Assembly: GCA_017523755.1 (NCBI GenBank)
Contig: JAFWWA010000041.1
Coordinates: forward strand, 1 to 35,398
Length of the DNA: 35,398 nucleotides
Direction: 5' to 3'
DNA from: Christensenellaceae bacterium
Lineage (GTDB): Bacteria > Bacillota > Clostridia > Christensenellales > Christensenellaceae
A program made the translations under genes and the position numbers. Of this stretch, positions 1-8,157 are shown in pieces. A model generated the notes under the pieces. The model did not search any database. It had not been told where the DNA came from and saw only the letters and a program-made list of their open reading frames with translations. Position 1 is the stretch's first letter, and each line of letters begins with the position of its first letter.

Positions 1-1
1 C

Positions 2-88
2 GGAAAACGCCGCCAGAGCATCCACATCTGCTATGATCTGATCGGGTTCATCCCGCTGAATGAACTGATGGAACAGGAAATGGCATGA
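2..88 (+). CDS. 3' end of probable serine recombinase (DUF4368-type C-terminus), partial
   Basis: The first 28 codons visible read through in one frame from the left edge to a TGA. The tail contains a run like RRQSIHICYDLIGFIPLNEL, which resembles the extreme C-terminus (DUF4368) of large serine recombinases carried by clostridial integrative elements. Such enzymes cut and rejoin element ends with an N-terminal catalytic serine domain that lies outside this window. The gene converges on the liv operon. If the call is right, the left edge of the window is the end of a mobile element. The match rests on a short segment remembered from the family, so the family name is moderate confidence; that it is the end of a reading frame is more certain. 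Confidence 0.5.
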   Translation, partial: GKRRQSIHICYDLIGFIPLNELMEQEMA

Positions 89-110
89 CCCGAAGATCAT
101 GCCATTCCTG
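74..110. terminator. Long hairpin at convergent gene ends
   Basis: Bases 74-88 and 97-110 form a 14-bp stem with one bulged base and an 8-base loop. On the minus strand the loop contains cuucgg-like sequence. The left arm overlaps the stop codon of the recombinase fragment. It lies between converging genes, so it may end transcripts from both sides, but neither side has a U-tract. The remaining bases 111-179 show no other clear feature. Confidence 0.4.
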
Positions 111-179
111 AAAACTATAAAACTTTCTTACGAGGGCCGCCATAAAGACCTCTGCTCTTTTTATTTTCGGCTTCTGAAC

Positions 180-884
180 TCAGCCTCCGAGATATGCTTT
201 TATTACTTCAGGATTATCAAGAAGATTATGAGCTTCATCCGAGAACTTGATCCGCCCTGTCTCAAGCACATAGCCTCTGTTTGCGATCTTCAGAGCCATC
301 CTTGCATTCTGTTCCACAAGCAGGATAGTGACCCCGCTTTCATTCAGTTCCTTTATAATGTCAAAGATCTGACTAACAAGAATAGGAGCAAGACCCATCG
401 ACGGTTCGTCAAGCATGAGCAGCTTCGGATCAGACATCAGGGCACGTCCTATAGCAAGCATCTGCTGTTCTCCGCCAGACAGTGTCCCCGCTATCTGGTT
501 CCTTCTCTCCTTCAGCCTCGGAAATCTTACATATACATTATCTATGGCAGGCGCTATCTCGGACTGATTCCTGACATATCCACCCATTTCAAGATTTTCC
601 TGTACAGTAAGCTGAGAGAAGACCATCCTTCCTTCGGGAACATAGGAGAGTCCCTTTCTGGTGATTTTATAAGGAGCCGTTCCTGATATGTCCTCCCCAT
701 TGAAATTAACGGAACCCGTCCTTGAATGCAGTATTCCCGATATCGTCTTTAAAATAGTACTTTTCCCGGCTCCGTTCGCACCTATCAGGGTCAATATCTC
801 TCCTTCTCTGACATTGAAGGAAACTCCCTGGATAGCATGGATCGCTCCATAATAAACATTAAGATCATTTATTTCAAGCAGCAT
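180..884 (-). CDS. livF: Branched-chain amino acid ABC transporter ATP-binding protein LivF
   Basis: One of two ATPases that power the LivHM permease for leucine/isoleucine/valine import at the inner face of the membrane. Visible motifs are Walker A GANGAGKST, Q-loop region, the signature LSGGEQQ, Walker B LLMLDEPSMGLAP and the H-loop replaced by the LivF-typical VEQN. The start used is the ATG at 884, with GGAGG eight bases upstream; a longer in-frame start at 908 would overlap livG and lacks a site. This gives 234 residues, the normal LivF length. It is the last gene of the liv operon, 20 bases after livG, and ends before the hairpin at 74-110. Confidence 0.93.
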   Translation of the reverse strand: MLLEINDLNVYYGAIHAIQGVSFNVREGEILTLIGANGAGKSTILKTISGILHSRTGSVNFNGEDISGTAPYKITRKGLSYVPEGRMVFSQLTVQENLEMGGYVRNQSEIAPAIDNVYVRFPRLKERRNQIAGTLSGGEQQMLAIGRALMSDPKLLMLDEPSMGLAPILVSQIFDIIKELNESGVTILLVEQNARMALKIANRGYVLETGRIKFSDEAHNLLDNPEVIKAYLGG

Positions 885-904
885 CGTATATTCCTCCAAA
901 CCTG

Positions 905-1678
905 TCACTCGCTTCTTTGCTGTCCAAGATATGCTTCTATGACAACAGGATTAGACTTTATCTCATCAGGCGTTCCCTGAGCGATTATCAGCCCGTAGTT
1001 CAGTACAAGTATCCTGTCACAGATACCCATAACCAGATTCATATCGTGCTCGATAAGAATGATCGCGACATTGAAGTCCCTTCTGATCCTCTTAATGGTC
1101 TCCATCAGCTCAGCAGTTTCTGATGGGTTCATACCGGCTGCAGGCTCATCAAGCAGAAGCACCTGTGGATATGTTGCCAAAGCTCTTGCTATCTCGAGCC
1201 TTCTCTGTGCTCCGTATGGCAGGCTTCCGGCCATGTCATATGCGTTGTCTCTCATGCCGAAAACATCGAGCAGTTCAAAAGATATCCTTTCGGTCTCCTT
1301 CTCCTGTTTCCAGTATCTCGGCAGCCTGAACAGAGCTTCAAAGAGGCTGTAATTCATCCCGTTATGAAGAGATATCTTGACATTGTCGATAACTGTCAGA
1401 TCCTTGAAAAGACGTATATTCTGAAAAGTCCTGGCTATCCCATACTGTGTTATCTCATGAGTGGCGTGACCTTCAGTTTCATGCTGTCCTATCATTATCC
1501 TTCCTTTTGACGGAGGATAAACATTCGTTATCAGATTAAATACGGTTGTCTTTCCTGCACCATTAGGTCCTATCAGCCCTACTATCTCGTTATTGGCTAC
1601 CTGTATGTTGAAATCATCAAGCGCCTGAAGTCCGCCGAAATTGATGCCAAGGTGTTCTATTTTCAGTACCGGATCCAT
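905..1678 (-). CDS. livG: Branched-chain amino acid ABC transporter ATP-binding protein LivG
   Basis: Second ATPase of the Liv importer, 257 residues. Walker A GPNGAGKTT is near residue 37, followed by the LivG-typical IARTFQNIRLF segment, the signature-equivalent LPYGAQRRLEIARAL, Walker B LLLDEPAAGMNP and the switch histidine in LIEHDM. LivG proteins characteristically carry YG/GAQR rather than LSGGQ, which separates it from LivF next door. The ATG overlaps the livM stop by one base (TAATG) with GGAGG ten bases upstream inside livM, so translation is probably coupled. Confidence 0.93.
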   Translation of the reverse strand: MDPVLKIEHLGINFGGLQALDDFNIQVANNEIVGLIGPNGAGKTTVFNLITNVYPPSKGRIMIGQHETEGHATHEITQYGIARTFQNIRLFKDLTVIDNVKISLHNGMNYSLFEALFRLPRYWKQEKETERISFELLDVFGMRDNAYDMAGSLPYGAQRRLEIARALATYPQVLLLDEPAAGMNPSETAELMETIKRIRRDFNVAIILIEHDMNLVMGICDRILVLNYGLIIAQGTPDEIKSNPVVIEAYLGQQRSE

Positions 1679-2709
1679 TATTCACCGACCTCCTCTTTGC
1701 CTGATTTTTTCCTGTGGAAGATCGCCTTAATCTTCTTTAACCCTTCATCTTCTCCGCTTATTATGCGGTCAAGGGAAAACTCGTATTTTCCACACAGTCC
1801 TGAAGGTCTGTATATCATTACGAGGATAAGGACCAGGGCATAAACTACCATCCTGTATTCCGAGAAGCTCCTTAACCATTCAGGCAGGAGGGTAAGGACC
1901 ACAGCAGCCACTATCGAACCGAATGTGCTTCCCAGACCTCCCAGAACCACCATTACCAGTATCTCTGTGGATTTCATAAACCCGAAGTTGTTCGGATCAA
2001 GTATCGAAAGATAATGAGCATAAAGAGCGCCTGCGACACCGGCTAAAGCCGCTGATACCGTAAACGCAAGCACCTTATAGAATGTCGTTGAGATGCCGGA
2101 AGCCTCTGAAGCTATCTCATCCTCCCTTATCGAAAGTATCGCTCTGCCGTGTCTTGACTCCATCAGAGTCTGAACAATAAACAGCGTGAGGGTCACACAT
2201 ATGAAGACCCATGTTACAGTCGTGTGCTTCTCTATGCCTTTAAGTCCGTATGCACCTCCGGTGAATTTCAGGTTGGTTATGATGACTCTTATGATCTCCC
2301 CGAATCCAAGCGTGATAATTGCCAGATAATCGCCTTTCAGTCTTAAGGCAGGAAGTCCTATGAGCACTCCGAAGACCGCTGCAGACAAAGCAGCTATCAG
2401 TATCGCCAGCGGGAACTCAACTGCAGGAGGAAGATCAACAGCAAGAGTGAACAATGCTGAAGCATATCCTCCAACAGACATGAACCCCGCATGGCCAAGA
2501 GGCAGCTGACCAAGATACCCGGCTGTAAGATTCAGGCTGACGGCCAGTATTATATTGAACCCTATCGGTATCAGCAAAAGAGACTGGTATCTGTTCAATA
2601 CTCCGAAGTTGATCAGGGCATATATAACAGCAAAAAGCAGTATGGTCGCAAGAGTATTAAGTATATATGTATACCTTGTCTTACCGATCTTTTCTTTAAT
2701 CCTATCCAT
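1678..2709 (-). CDS. livM: Branched-chain amino acid ABC transporter permease LivM
   Basis: Integral membrane permease subunit, about 343 residues, with the family's hydrophobic segments and conserved stretches such as NLTAGYLGQLPLGHAGFM, GDYLAIITLGFGEIIR and VLGGLGSTFGSIVAA. It pairs with LivH to form the membrane channel. A GTG at 2715 overlapping the livH stop is possible, but GAGAAGG lies seven bases before the ATG at 2709, which is preferred. The charged C-terminal tail (KAIFHRKKSGKEEVGE) is cytoplasmic by the positive-inside rule. Position between livH and livG fits the canonical order. Confidence 0.92.
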   Translation of the reverse strand: MDRIKEKIGKTRYTYILNTLATILLFAVIYALINFGVLNRYQSLLLIPIGFNIILAVSLNLTAGYLGQLPLGHAGFMSVGGYASALFTLAVDLPPAVEFPLAILIAALSAAVFGVLIGLPALRLKGDYLAIITLGFGEIIRVIITNLKFTGGAYGLKGIEKHTTVTWVFICVTLTLFIVQTLMESRHGRAILSIREDEIASEASGISTTFYKVLAFTVSAALAGVAGALYAHYLSILDPNNFGFMKSTEILVMVVLGGLGSTFGSIVAAVVLTLLPEWLRSFSEYRMVVYALVLILVMIYRPSGLCGKYEFSLDRIISGEDEGLKKIKAIFHRKKSGKEEVGE

Positions 2710-2711
2710 GA

Positions 2712-3584
2712 TCACACCTTCTCTCTTATGCTCTTTCCAAGAATACCCGAAGGCCTTATGAGCAGCACTATGATCAGTATGCCGAAGACCACCGCATCAG
2801 CAAGCTGTGAACTGATATAAGCCTTGGTCAGGCTCTCAAAGATCCCTATTATTATACCCCCGAGCATAGCACCCGGCAGTGAACCGATCCCTCCCAGAAC
2901 AGCTGCAACGAAAGCCTTTATTCCGAGCATGGAGCCCATCGTGGGTTCGATCTGGGAATACGAACAGCAGTACAGCACGCTCGCAACTGCTACAAGGCCG
3001 CTTCCGAGGGCAAAAGTGAATGAGATCGTATTGTTGACATTGATCCCCATAAGCTGGGCAACATCGCTGTTTTCCGACACAGCTCTCATCGCCTTTCCCA
3101 TTTTGGTGTTTTTGACCATTACTGACAGGCCTATCATTATCACGACCGAGACGGCTATAGTCACTATCGTCACTACTGCAAACTGCGCTCCTCCTATGCT
3201 CACATATCCCGGGAAGAAATTCGGCAGCATCCTCGGATTCGGGGTAAATATTAGCTGCGAAAGATTCTGAAGAAGATAGCTGACGCCTATTGCGGTTATC
3301 AGAAGAGATATCTTAGGCGAATTCCTCAATGGTTTATATGCAACTTTCTCAATGAGCATGCCAAGAGCTGAACAGACTGTTATAGAAATAATCACCGACA
3401 GCCACGGTGCAAGGCCTAATCTCGACAAGCCGAACCATAAAACATATGATCCGACCATAATTATATCGCCGTGAGCAAAATTAAGAAGCTTTACGATACC
3501 GTACACCATGCTGTATCCAAGGGCGACAAGGGCATATATACTGCCTATCTGCAGCCCGTTGATTATCTGACTTAGAAAAATCAT
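2712..3584 (-). CDS. livH: Branched-chain amino acid ABC transporter permease LivH
   Basis: Membrane permease partner of LivM, about 290 residues from the ATG at 3584 (AAGGA eight bases upstream). A longer frame begins at 3635, but its first 17 residues are polar and not family-like. Recognisable are the N-terminal INGLQIGSIYALVALGYSMVYGI and LLNFAHGD, and the C-terminal AAVLGGIGSLPGAMLGG. It lies 137 bases after livK, with a hairpin in that gap that could lower its expression relative to the binding protein. The stop overlaps possible livM start codons. Confidence 0.92.
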   Translation of the reverse strand: MIFLSQIINGLQIGSIYALVALGYSMVYGIVKLLNFAHGDIIMVGSYVLWFGLSRLGLAPWLSVIISITVCSALGMLIEKVAYKPLRNSPKISLLITAIGVSYLLQNLSQLIFTPNPRMLPNFFPGYVSIGGAQFAVVTIVTIAVSVVIMIGLSVMVKNTKMGKAMRAVSENSDVAQLMGINVNNTISFTFALGSGLVAVASVLYCCSYSQIEPTMGSMLGIKAFVAAVLGGIGSLPGAMLGGIIIGIFESLTKAYISSQLADAVVFGILIIVLLIRPSGILGKSIREKV

Positions 3585-3673
3585 ATTCCGTTTCCTTCTA
3601 CCGATCTCACCCTTAATGCCTGTAACAGACATCACAGAGTCGACTTCATACCATTATCTTATAAACTCAAACA

Positions 3674-3698
3674 GGGATTCCCTGCGACAGAGAATCCC
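3674..3698 (-). terminator. Intercistronic hairpin between livK and livH
   Basis: GGGATTC and GAATCCC form a 7-bp stem, extended by CTG/CAG inside after one mismatch, leaving a 3-base loop. On the minus strand it is followed by a moderately T-rich stretch (TGTTTGAGTTT). It sits in the 137-base gap after the binding-protein gene. Likely a partial terminator or 3'-end protector that keeps binding protein above permease and ATPase; there is no clean U-tract. Confidence 0.5.
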
Positions 3699-3721
3699 CA
3701 GTTGTGACTGAAAAGCAGGAA

Positions 3722-4876
3722 TCAATAGCTTCCTATGGATTTATACTCACCGTTAATAACAGTAATGATCGTGCACGTTTTCTGAGTATTATGATCAGCG
3801 TCAAACGTTATATTTCCTGTTACTCCGTCAAGCTTTATCGTGGCTATCTTATCTATTATAGCCTGATAGCATTCCTTGCCGGCTTCCATCTTAACTCCGT
3901 CAGCTACTGCAAGTGCTACAGCCTGTACAAGAATATCTGCGGCATCGTATCCGAGTGCAGCCAGTGCGTTCGGAACTTCATTGTACTTCTTCTGGAATGC
4001 GTCGATGAAGTCCTTTACAGCCTGTGAATCGGTATCCGTTGCATAGTGGTTCGAGAAATACAGCCCGTCGAGGTAAGAGACATCAGCGCCTTCGATCGCA
4101 AGGACTCCGTCAACCCCGTCAACTCCGAGGAACTCTCCCTCGTATCCGAGCTCTCTTGCCTGCTTGGCAACTGTATAGACTGTATTATAGTAGTCAGGAA
4201 CAAATAACACTTCAGGTTTCTTTGCTATGATATTTGTAAGCTGGCTCTTATAGTCGACATCACTTGCAGAATAGCCTTCTACTGCAACTATCTGTATTCC
4301 GTTTTCCTCACACTTTGCCTCAAAGACTTCCTTTAAGCCTGTTGAATAAGGATCCTCGGAACCATATATGATAGCAGCTGTCTTGGCTTCAAGTCCTGTC
4401 TTTGCAAAATTAGCACACGATATGGCCTGGACATCATCGGTATAGCATGCTCTGAAAGCATTCTTTCCGTATGAGGTTACATCAGGATGTGTAGCTGTAG
4501 GCGTGATCATCGGGATGTTGTCTGATACGGATGCCTGCATGACTGCCAGGGTAGGCGTAGATGTGACAGCACCGATTATAGCAACGACCTCATCAGATGT
4601 AACGAGCTTCTGATAAGCGTTGACCGATTCGGTCGCGTCGCCCTTGTCGTCATAAACGATAAGATCTATTTTCCTTCCGTCGATACCGCCGGCATCGTTG
4701 AACGCGTTGATATAAAGCTCTACCGCATTCTTGACTGCCATACCGTAAACTGCTACTTCACCGGTCATAGGTGTAATAAGACCGATCTTGATGTTCCCTG
4801 AATCTGCTTTCTTGCAGGAAGCAAGTGTGAAAACCATAGCTACCGCAAGAATGACCGCGATAAGTCTCTTCTTCAT
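3722..4876 (-). CDS. livK: Branched-chain amino acid ABC transporter substrate-binding lipoprotein
   Basis: 384-residue extracytoplasmic receptor of the Leu/Ile/Val-binding (type I periplasmic fold) family. Residues 1-20 form a lipoprotein signal peptide with lipobox LASC, acylated Cys21. The mature start IKIGLITPMTGEVAVYG and the later DDKGDATESV, GAVTSTPTLAV and ALGYDAADIL are family hallmarks. AGGAG precedes the ATG by eight bases. As first gene of the liv operon it lies directly behind the promoter/inverted repeat at 4950-4995. The exact ligand among branched-chain amino acids or related compounds cannot be read from sequence; 'livK' is used in the broad sense. Confidence 0.92.
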   Translation of the reverse strand: MKKRLIAVILAVAMVFTLASCKKADSGNIKIGLITPMTGEVAVYGMAVKNAVELYINAFNDAGGIDGRKIDLIVYDDKGDATESVNAYQKLVTSDEVVAIIGAVTSTPTLAVMQASVSDNIPMITPTATHPDVTSYGKNAFRACYTDDVQAISCANFAKTGLEAKTAAIIYGSEDPYSTGLKEVFEAKCEENGIQIVAVEGYSASDVDYKSQLTNIIAKKPEVLFVPDYYNTVYTVAKQARELGYEGEFLGVDGVDGVLAIEGADVSYLDGLYFSNHYATDTDSQAVKDFIDAFQKKYNEVPNALAALGYDAADILVQAVALAVADGVKMEAGKECYQAIIDKIATIKLDGVTGNITFDADHNTQKTCTIITVINGEYKSIGSY

Positions 4877-4902
4877 CTCTTCTTCTCCTGATTAAAATTT
4901 TA

Positions 4903-4931
4903 ATTATATAAAGATATAATTATCATACCAA
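4903..4931 (-). promoter_or_regulatory. Second candidate promoter for livK
   Basis: On the minus strand TTGGTA is separated by 17 bases from a perfect TATAAT. It would start transcription about 20 bases before the livK ATG. It lies downstream of the stronger promoter at 4950-4978 and may be a secondary start or just AT-rich chance. Confidence 0.35.
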
Positions 4932-4949
4932 TCCACCATCATAGCAATG

Positions 4950-4978
4950 ATTATATAGTTGCAAATGAAATTTGTTAA
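4950..4978 (-). promoter_or_regulatory. liv operon promoter (-35 TTAACA, 17-bp spacer, -10 TATAAT)
   Basis: Minus-strand TTAACA (5/6 to consensus) at 4973-4978 and TATAAT (6/6) at 4950-4955 with the optimal 17-base spacing. Transcription would begin near 4943, giving a leader of about 66 bases to livK. The -35 box falls in the centre of the inverted repeat at 4962-4995. Confidence 0.7.
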
Positions 4979-4995
4979 TATGAAAATTTCATTTG
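4962..4995. promoter_or_regulatory. Probable operator: 12-bp perfect inverted repeat over the liv -35 box
   Basis: CAAATGAAATTT at 4962-4973 and its exact reverse complement at 4984-4995 flank a 10-base spacer. The repeat is centred on the -35 element, so a dimeric repressor bound here would block RNA polymerase. No regulator gene adjoins it, so its protein is unknown. It is not followed by a T-run and so does not look like a terminator. Confidence 0.6.
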
Positions 4996-5023
4996 TAGTA
5001 TCGATTATACTGTTTTTTGGTAC

Positions 5024-5053
5024 AAAAAAAGCATCAAATTGATTCTGATGCTT
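5024..5053 (-). terminator. Rho-independent terminator after the DUF368 gene
   Basis: On the minus strand AAGCATCA pairs with TGATGCTT (8 bp, 9-base loop) and runs into seven T. It lies 30 bases past the stop at 5083 and separates this gene from the liv promoter. Confidence 0.85.
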
Positions 5054-5082
5054 TCATGTTGTTTCAAAATTACCATTTAATA

Positions 5083-5940
5083 TTATTTATCTTCAGCTTT
5101 TTGATCAAGCTTTTTGCTTGCCTTTTCCATAAAATATGCAATAAGAGCCCCTATAATGAAGCATCCCGCATAAAGAAGGATATCTGAAGTGCCTGAAGCA
5201 TTCCCGAACGGCATGATGACCAGTGTAGAAGCTATCACTATGCCTAATATACCATGGTACATAACACAGTAATGTTTATCAAAAAGGTATTTAATGGGTT
5301 TTGCAAGCAGAAGGATCATAACGACAAGCCCTACCCCTATCGGCAGTATTATCGAAAAATCCAGCGCCTTGATACTGAAACCTGCAGACATCGGCTGATA
5401 AAGGCCAAGGTATATGAATATCGAAGAGGGGCTCATGCCGGGAACTATAAGTCCTATCCCCCACAGAAGACCGCATATGAACCACCATAATAAAGACGGC
5501 TGCACATTTGCGGCAACTGCATTTCCAAAAAAGCTCAGGAGCGCATACATAAGTCCGCCGCAGATTATCAGAGACAGCCATCCAGCCCATCCTCTTCCGT
5601 GTTCTCCGGCTTCCTTGAAAAGAGACGGCACAGTCCCAAGCACCAGACCTATGAAAAGCCATACAGCAGGTATCTTGCTCTTTCTGAAAAGCAGATCGAC
5701 AAGACCGGACACGAGCACGACTCCAAGAGCGAAGCCTATAACGATAGGAAGAAAGAACTTATACTGCTTCTTGAAGCTTTTTATAGGATTTGAAAGGAAT
5801 TCCATCATCGGCCTGTATATGCCCAGGACCACGCTTAAAACTCCCCCGCTGATACCCGGAAGGATAGCTCCGGTACCTATGATCGCGCCCTTTATCACCC
5901 TCCATATCCAGGAGAACAGTGTATCCTTTTTTTCTTCCAT
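5083..5940 (-). CDS. DUF368 family undecaprenyl-phosphate translocase (PopT-like)
   Basis: 285-residue polytopic membrane protein with eight or more hydrophobic segments. The paired DUF368 signatures are present: GAIIGTGAILPGISGGVLSVVLGIY near residue 17 and GLIVPGMSPSSIFIYLGLYQPM near residue 160, an internal repeat. DUF368 proteins (PopT) are known to return undecaprenyl phosphate across the membrane for reuse in cell-wall and polymer synthesis; transfer of that role is by family. A GGAGGAGG site precedes the ATG. The gene is monocistronic, with its own promoter (5974-6002) and terminator (5024-5053). Confidence 0.88.
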   Translation of the reverse strand: MEEKKDTLFSWIWRVIKGAIIGTGAILPGISGGVLSVVLGIYRPMMEFLSNPIKSFKKQYKFFLPIVIGFALGVVLVSGLVDLLFRKSKIPAVWLFIGLVLGTVPSLFKEAGEHGRGWAGWLSLIICGGLMYALLSFFGNAVAANVQPSLLWWFICGLLWGIGLIVPGMSPSSIFIYLGLYQPMSAGFSIKALDFSIILPIGVGLVVMILLLAKPIKYLFDKHYCVMYHGILGIVIASTLVIMPFGNASGTSDILLYAGCFIIGALIAYFMEKASKKLDQKAEDK

Positions 5941-5973
5941 TTATTCCTCCTCCACTGATAAAACATTTTCATA

Positions 5974-6002
5974 ATTGTATCCCAAAGTTGCCTGAAATAC
6001 AA
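5974..6002 (-). promoter_or_regulatory. Candidate promoter for the DUF368 gene
   Basis: Minus-strand TTGTAT at 5997-6002, a 17-base spacer, and TACAAT (5/6) at 5974-5979, about 35 bases before the start codon. The rest of the 123-base gap to the GH4 gene holds nothing clear, and no good terminator for the GH4 operon was found there. Confidence 0.45.
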
Positions 6003-6063
6003 ACTGTCATACTGACCGGCGGCTTTTCTCATCCACAAGAAATCAGCTACCCTGTCATCCGGT

Positions 6064-7476
6064 CTACAGCATATCGAGCTCTGACAGATCGTACATGGTC
6101 AGGTATTTTCTGGTATTAAGGCACATCTCCTTAAAAAGAGCCTTTGCATCATCTATACTGCAGGTCATAAGAGGGTCATTGATAAAAGCTGCAAAAACGG
6201 TCTTCAGATCTCTCTTTGCTATACCGTCGCTGAGCATTTCCTGGATAGAGGCGATCCTCTTGACCATGGGAGCAATGCTCTCAGGCAGTTTGCCTGCCAT
6301 TACAGGTCTTACGCTTCCGGAACTGAAAACTGCGTTCGTTTCAACGACTGCACCTGATGGAAGATCCGGGATCTGACCCTGATTTGGAATATTAACATTA
6401 GTCACAAGATCTCCAAGACCAAGTATCGCCCTTATCTGATTCGTTCCCTCCTCACCCGTCAGACCTATGACAGGTTCCTCTTCACCGCTGACCAGTCTTT
6501 TCGACCTCTCAAGCTTCTCTTTCAGGTCCTTTTTCCTCCATGATACGGGCGTCAGCGAAAAATGCCAGTTCCTGACATTTTCAGGAGAACCGAGATACCA
6601 GTTTCCGCTGCAGAACTCCGCAAGGTGCCTGTCTCCAGCAGCACCGGCAACACCGAATCTCAGGAACAGATCCATCTTCACTTTTTCTTCCGAAGCGAAA
6701 TGATTGTTCATCCAGTTGGAGTCTACAGGTCCAGTCCCCTTATATCCGTCTTTATGCTCAAGGCAGAAATCTCTGTACAGCGGAAAAAGATCCTTTTCCA
6801 TATATCTGGCTTCAGTGAGCCAGGTGAAATGGTTAACTCCTACGGGATTGACTTTGATCTCTTCCCTTTCTACAGGACCGGTATTCAGTTTTTCCTCAAC
6901 GACTTTTGCAAGGAATTTCTGTGTACCGAATACCTCATGACAGCATCCGAACGCCCTGATCCCGGGGAATACTCTGTATAATGTCTTTATGCAGAGAGTC
7001 ATAGGATTGGTATATGAGATCACCCATGCATCAGGTACTACATCCCTTATCTTTTCTGCTATATACTCGTACATAGGGACCGTCCTTAAGGCTCTTATTA
7101 TTCCTCCGGGCCCCGTCGTGTCTCCGACAGACTGATAGATACCGTACTTTTACGGAGCATGGACATCCGACTCCATTTCATCAAATGTACCGGGCAGAAT
7201 AGATATTATAACGAAATCCGCCCCTTCAAGCGCTTCTTCTATCGTGTTCCTTGCCTTATATGTCCATATACTTTTTGCATTATCAAGATGATTGTATTTA
7301 TTTCCTATTATCTCATTAGCGAGCGCGGCATCCTTATCGATGTCATAAAGATCCACCGTCCCGCTTATGTCTTTACATGAGGCAAGATCACTCATGAGAC
7401 CCCATGCCCATCCTCTCGAGCCGCCGCCTATATACGCTATTTTGATATCATATGCCCTGTTCTGTTCTATCCTCAT
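6064..7476 (-). pseudogene. Glycoside hydrolase family 4 enzyme interrupted by an in-frame TAA
   Basis: Read through one stop, the frame encodes 470 residues, the usual GH4 length. GH4 enzymes are NAD- and metal-dependent alpha/beta-glycosidases or phospho-glycosidases acting by an oxidation-elimination route. Visible: Rossmann motif YIGGGSRGW (residues 15-23), YTNPMT with Asn157, metal site GCCHEV (Cys179, His180) and GVNHFTWL (His216). Codon 109 is TAA (7150-7152), in the conserved VHAP-x-KYGIYQSVGDTTGPGG segment, where family members usually have Glu/Lys. The start ATG 7476 has AGGAG seven bases upstream. The N-terminal 108 residues alone cannot be active, and the downstream part lacks its own ribosome site. 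It is the last gene of a four-gene operon. Substrate is not deducible. Confidence 0.85.
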
Positions 7477-7509
7477 TATGGGTCTCCTACTTATAATATC
7501 TGGCTGTTA

Positions 7510-8136
7510 TTATAGCTCCGAGCTTAATATATCGCTCAGTACGTCCAGCATCTGACTGTCCGTTTCTTTTGATTCGTCATACATTTCCTTAAGATATGAT
7601 ACCATGAACTCATGTCTTTTATCAGCGATCTCCTTCGAGCGTTCAAGGTTCATCAGATCTCTGAGTTTTAAAAGCTTATCGGAAAAATGCCTGAGGGACT
7701 CCTTCATATCTCTGCCGTTCCTTCCTCCATAAGCAAACGTCCTTGCTATACCAAATGCACCCATGGCGTCAAGCCTGTCTGCATCCTGTACGATCATAGC
7801 CTCTAACGTACAGGGCCTGCGATCCCTGTTCTTTGAATATGAGACCTGATCTATGACTCCTATAACCTTTTCTGTCAGGGAAGCGTCAAAACCTTCAGAT
7901 GCGAGGAATCTTCTGGCGTTCTCATAATCTACGGTGTCAAAAAGCTTACTGTCATCGGCATCATGAAGGATGGCTGCAAGCGATACTATCATCAGATCGC
8001 AGTCCTTCCTGCCCTCTGCCAGATAAAGCGCAGTCCTGTACACTCTTAAAACATGGCCGATATCATGGCCTCCGGAATCTTCCTTAAGCAGACCCCGTAC
8101 ATATTCTGTTGCCCTGTCATAAACACCTGCAGCCAT
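7510..8136 (-). CDS. HD-domain phosphohydrolase
   Basis: 208 residues. An HD-superfamily metal site is visible: GGHDIGHVLRV (His24/His28), AAILHDADD (His58-Asp59) and QDADRLDAMGA (Asp). The arrangement resembles the YedJ-like subgroup of soluble HD phosphohydrolases, which act on nucleotides or other phosphoesters; the substrate is unknown. The ATG has GGAGA about ten bases upstream, a slightly long spacing. It lies 21 bases after the TIGR00300 gene and 33 before the GH4 gene, in the same operon. No sensor or membrane segment is present, so this is a stand-alone enzyme. Confidence 0.82.
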   Translation of the reverse strand: MAAGVYDRATEYVRGLLKEDSGGHDIGHVLRVYRTALYLAEGRKDCDLMIVSLAAILHDADDSKLFDTVDYENARRFLASEGFDASLTEKVIGVIDQVSYSKNRDRRPCTLEAMIVQDADRLDAMGAFGIARTFAYGGRNGRDMKESLRHFSDKLLKLRDLMNLERSKEIADKRHEFMVSYLKEMYDESKETDSQMLDVLSDILSSEL

Positions 8137-8157
8137 AACACAAAGATCTCCGATCGT

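Noticed and set aside
99..686. 195-codon plus-strand open frame opposite livF
   Set aside because: Composition is unnatural, no ribosome site, and it is fully antisense to a well-supported ABC ATPase.
4962..4995. Terminator for the DUF368 gene
   Set aside because: No T-run follows on either strand and a proper terminator lies at 5024-5053.
7150..7152. Recoding of the stop in the GH4 gene as selenocysteine or pyrrolysine
   Set aside because: The codon is TAA, whereas these use TGA and TAG, and the family has no such residue at this place.
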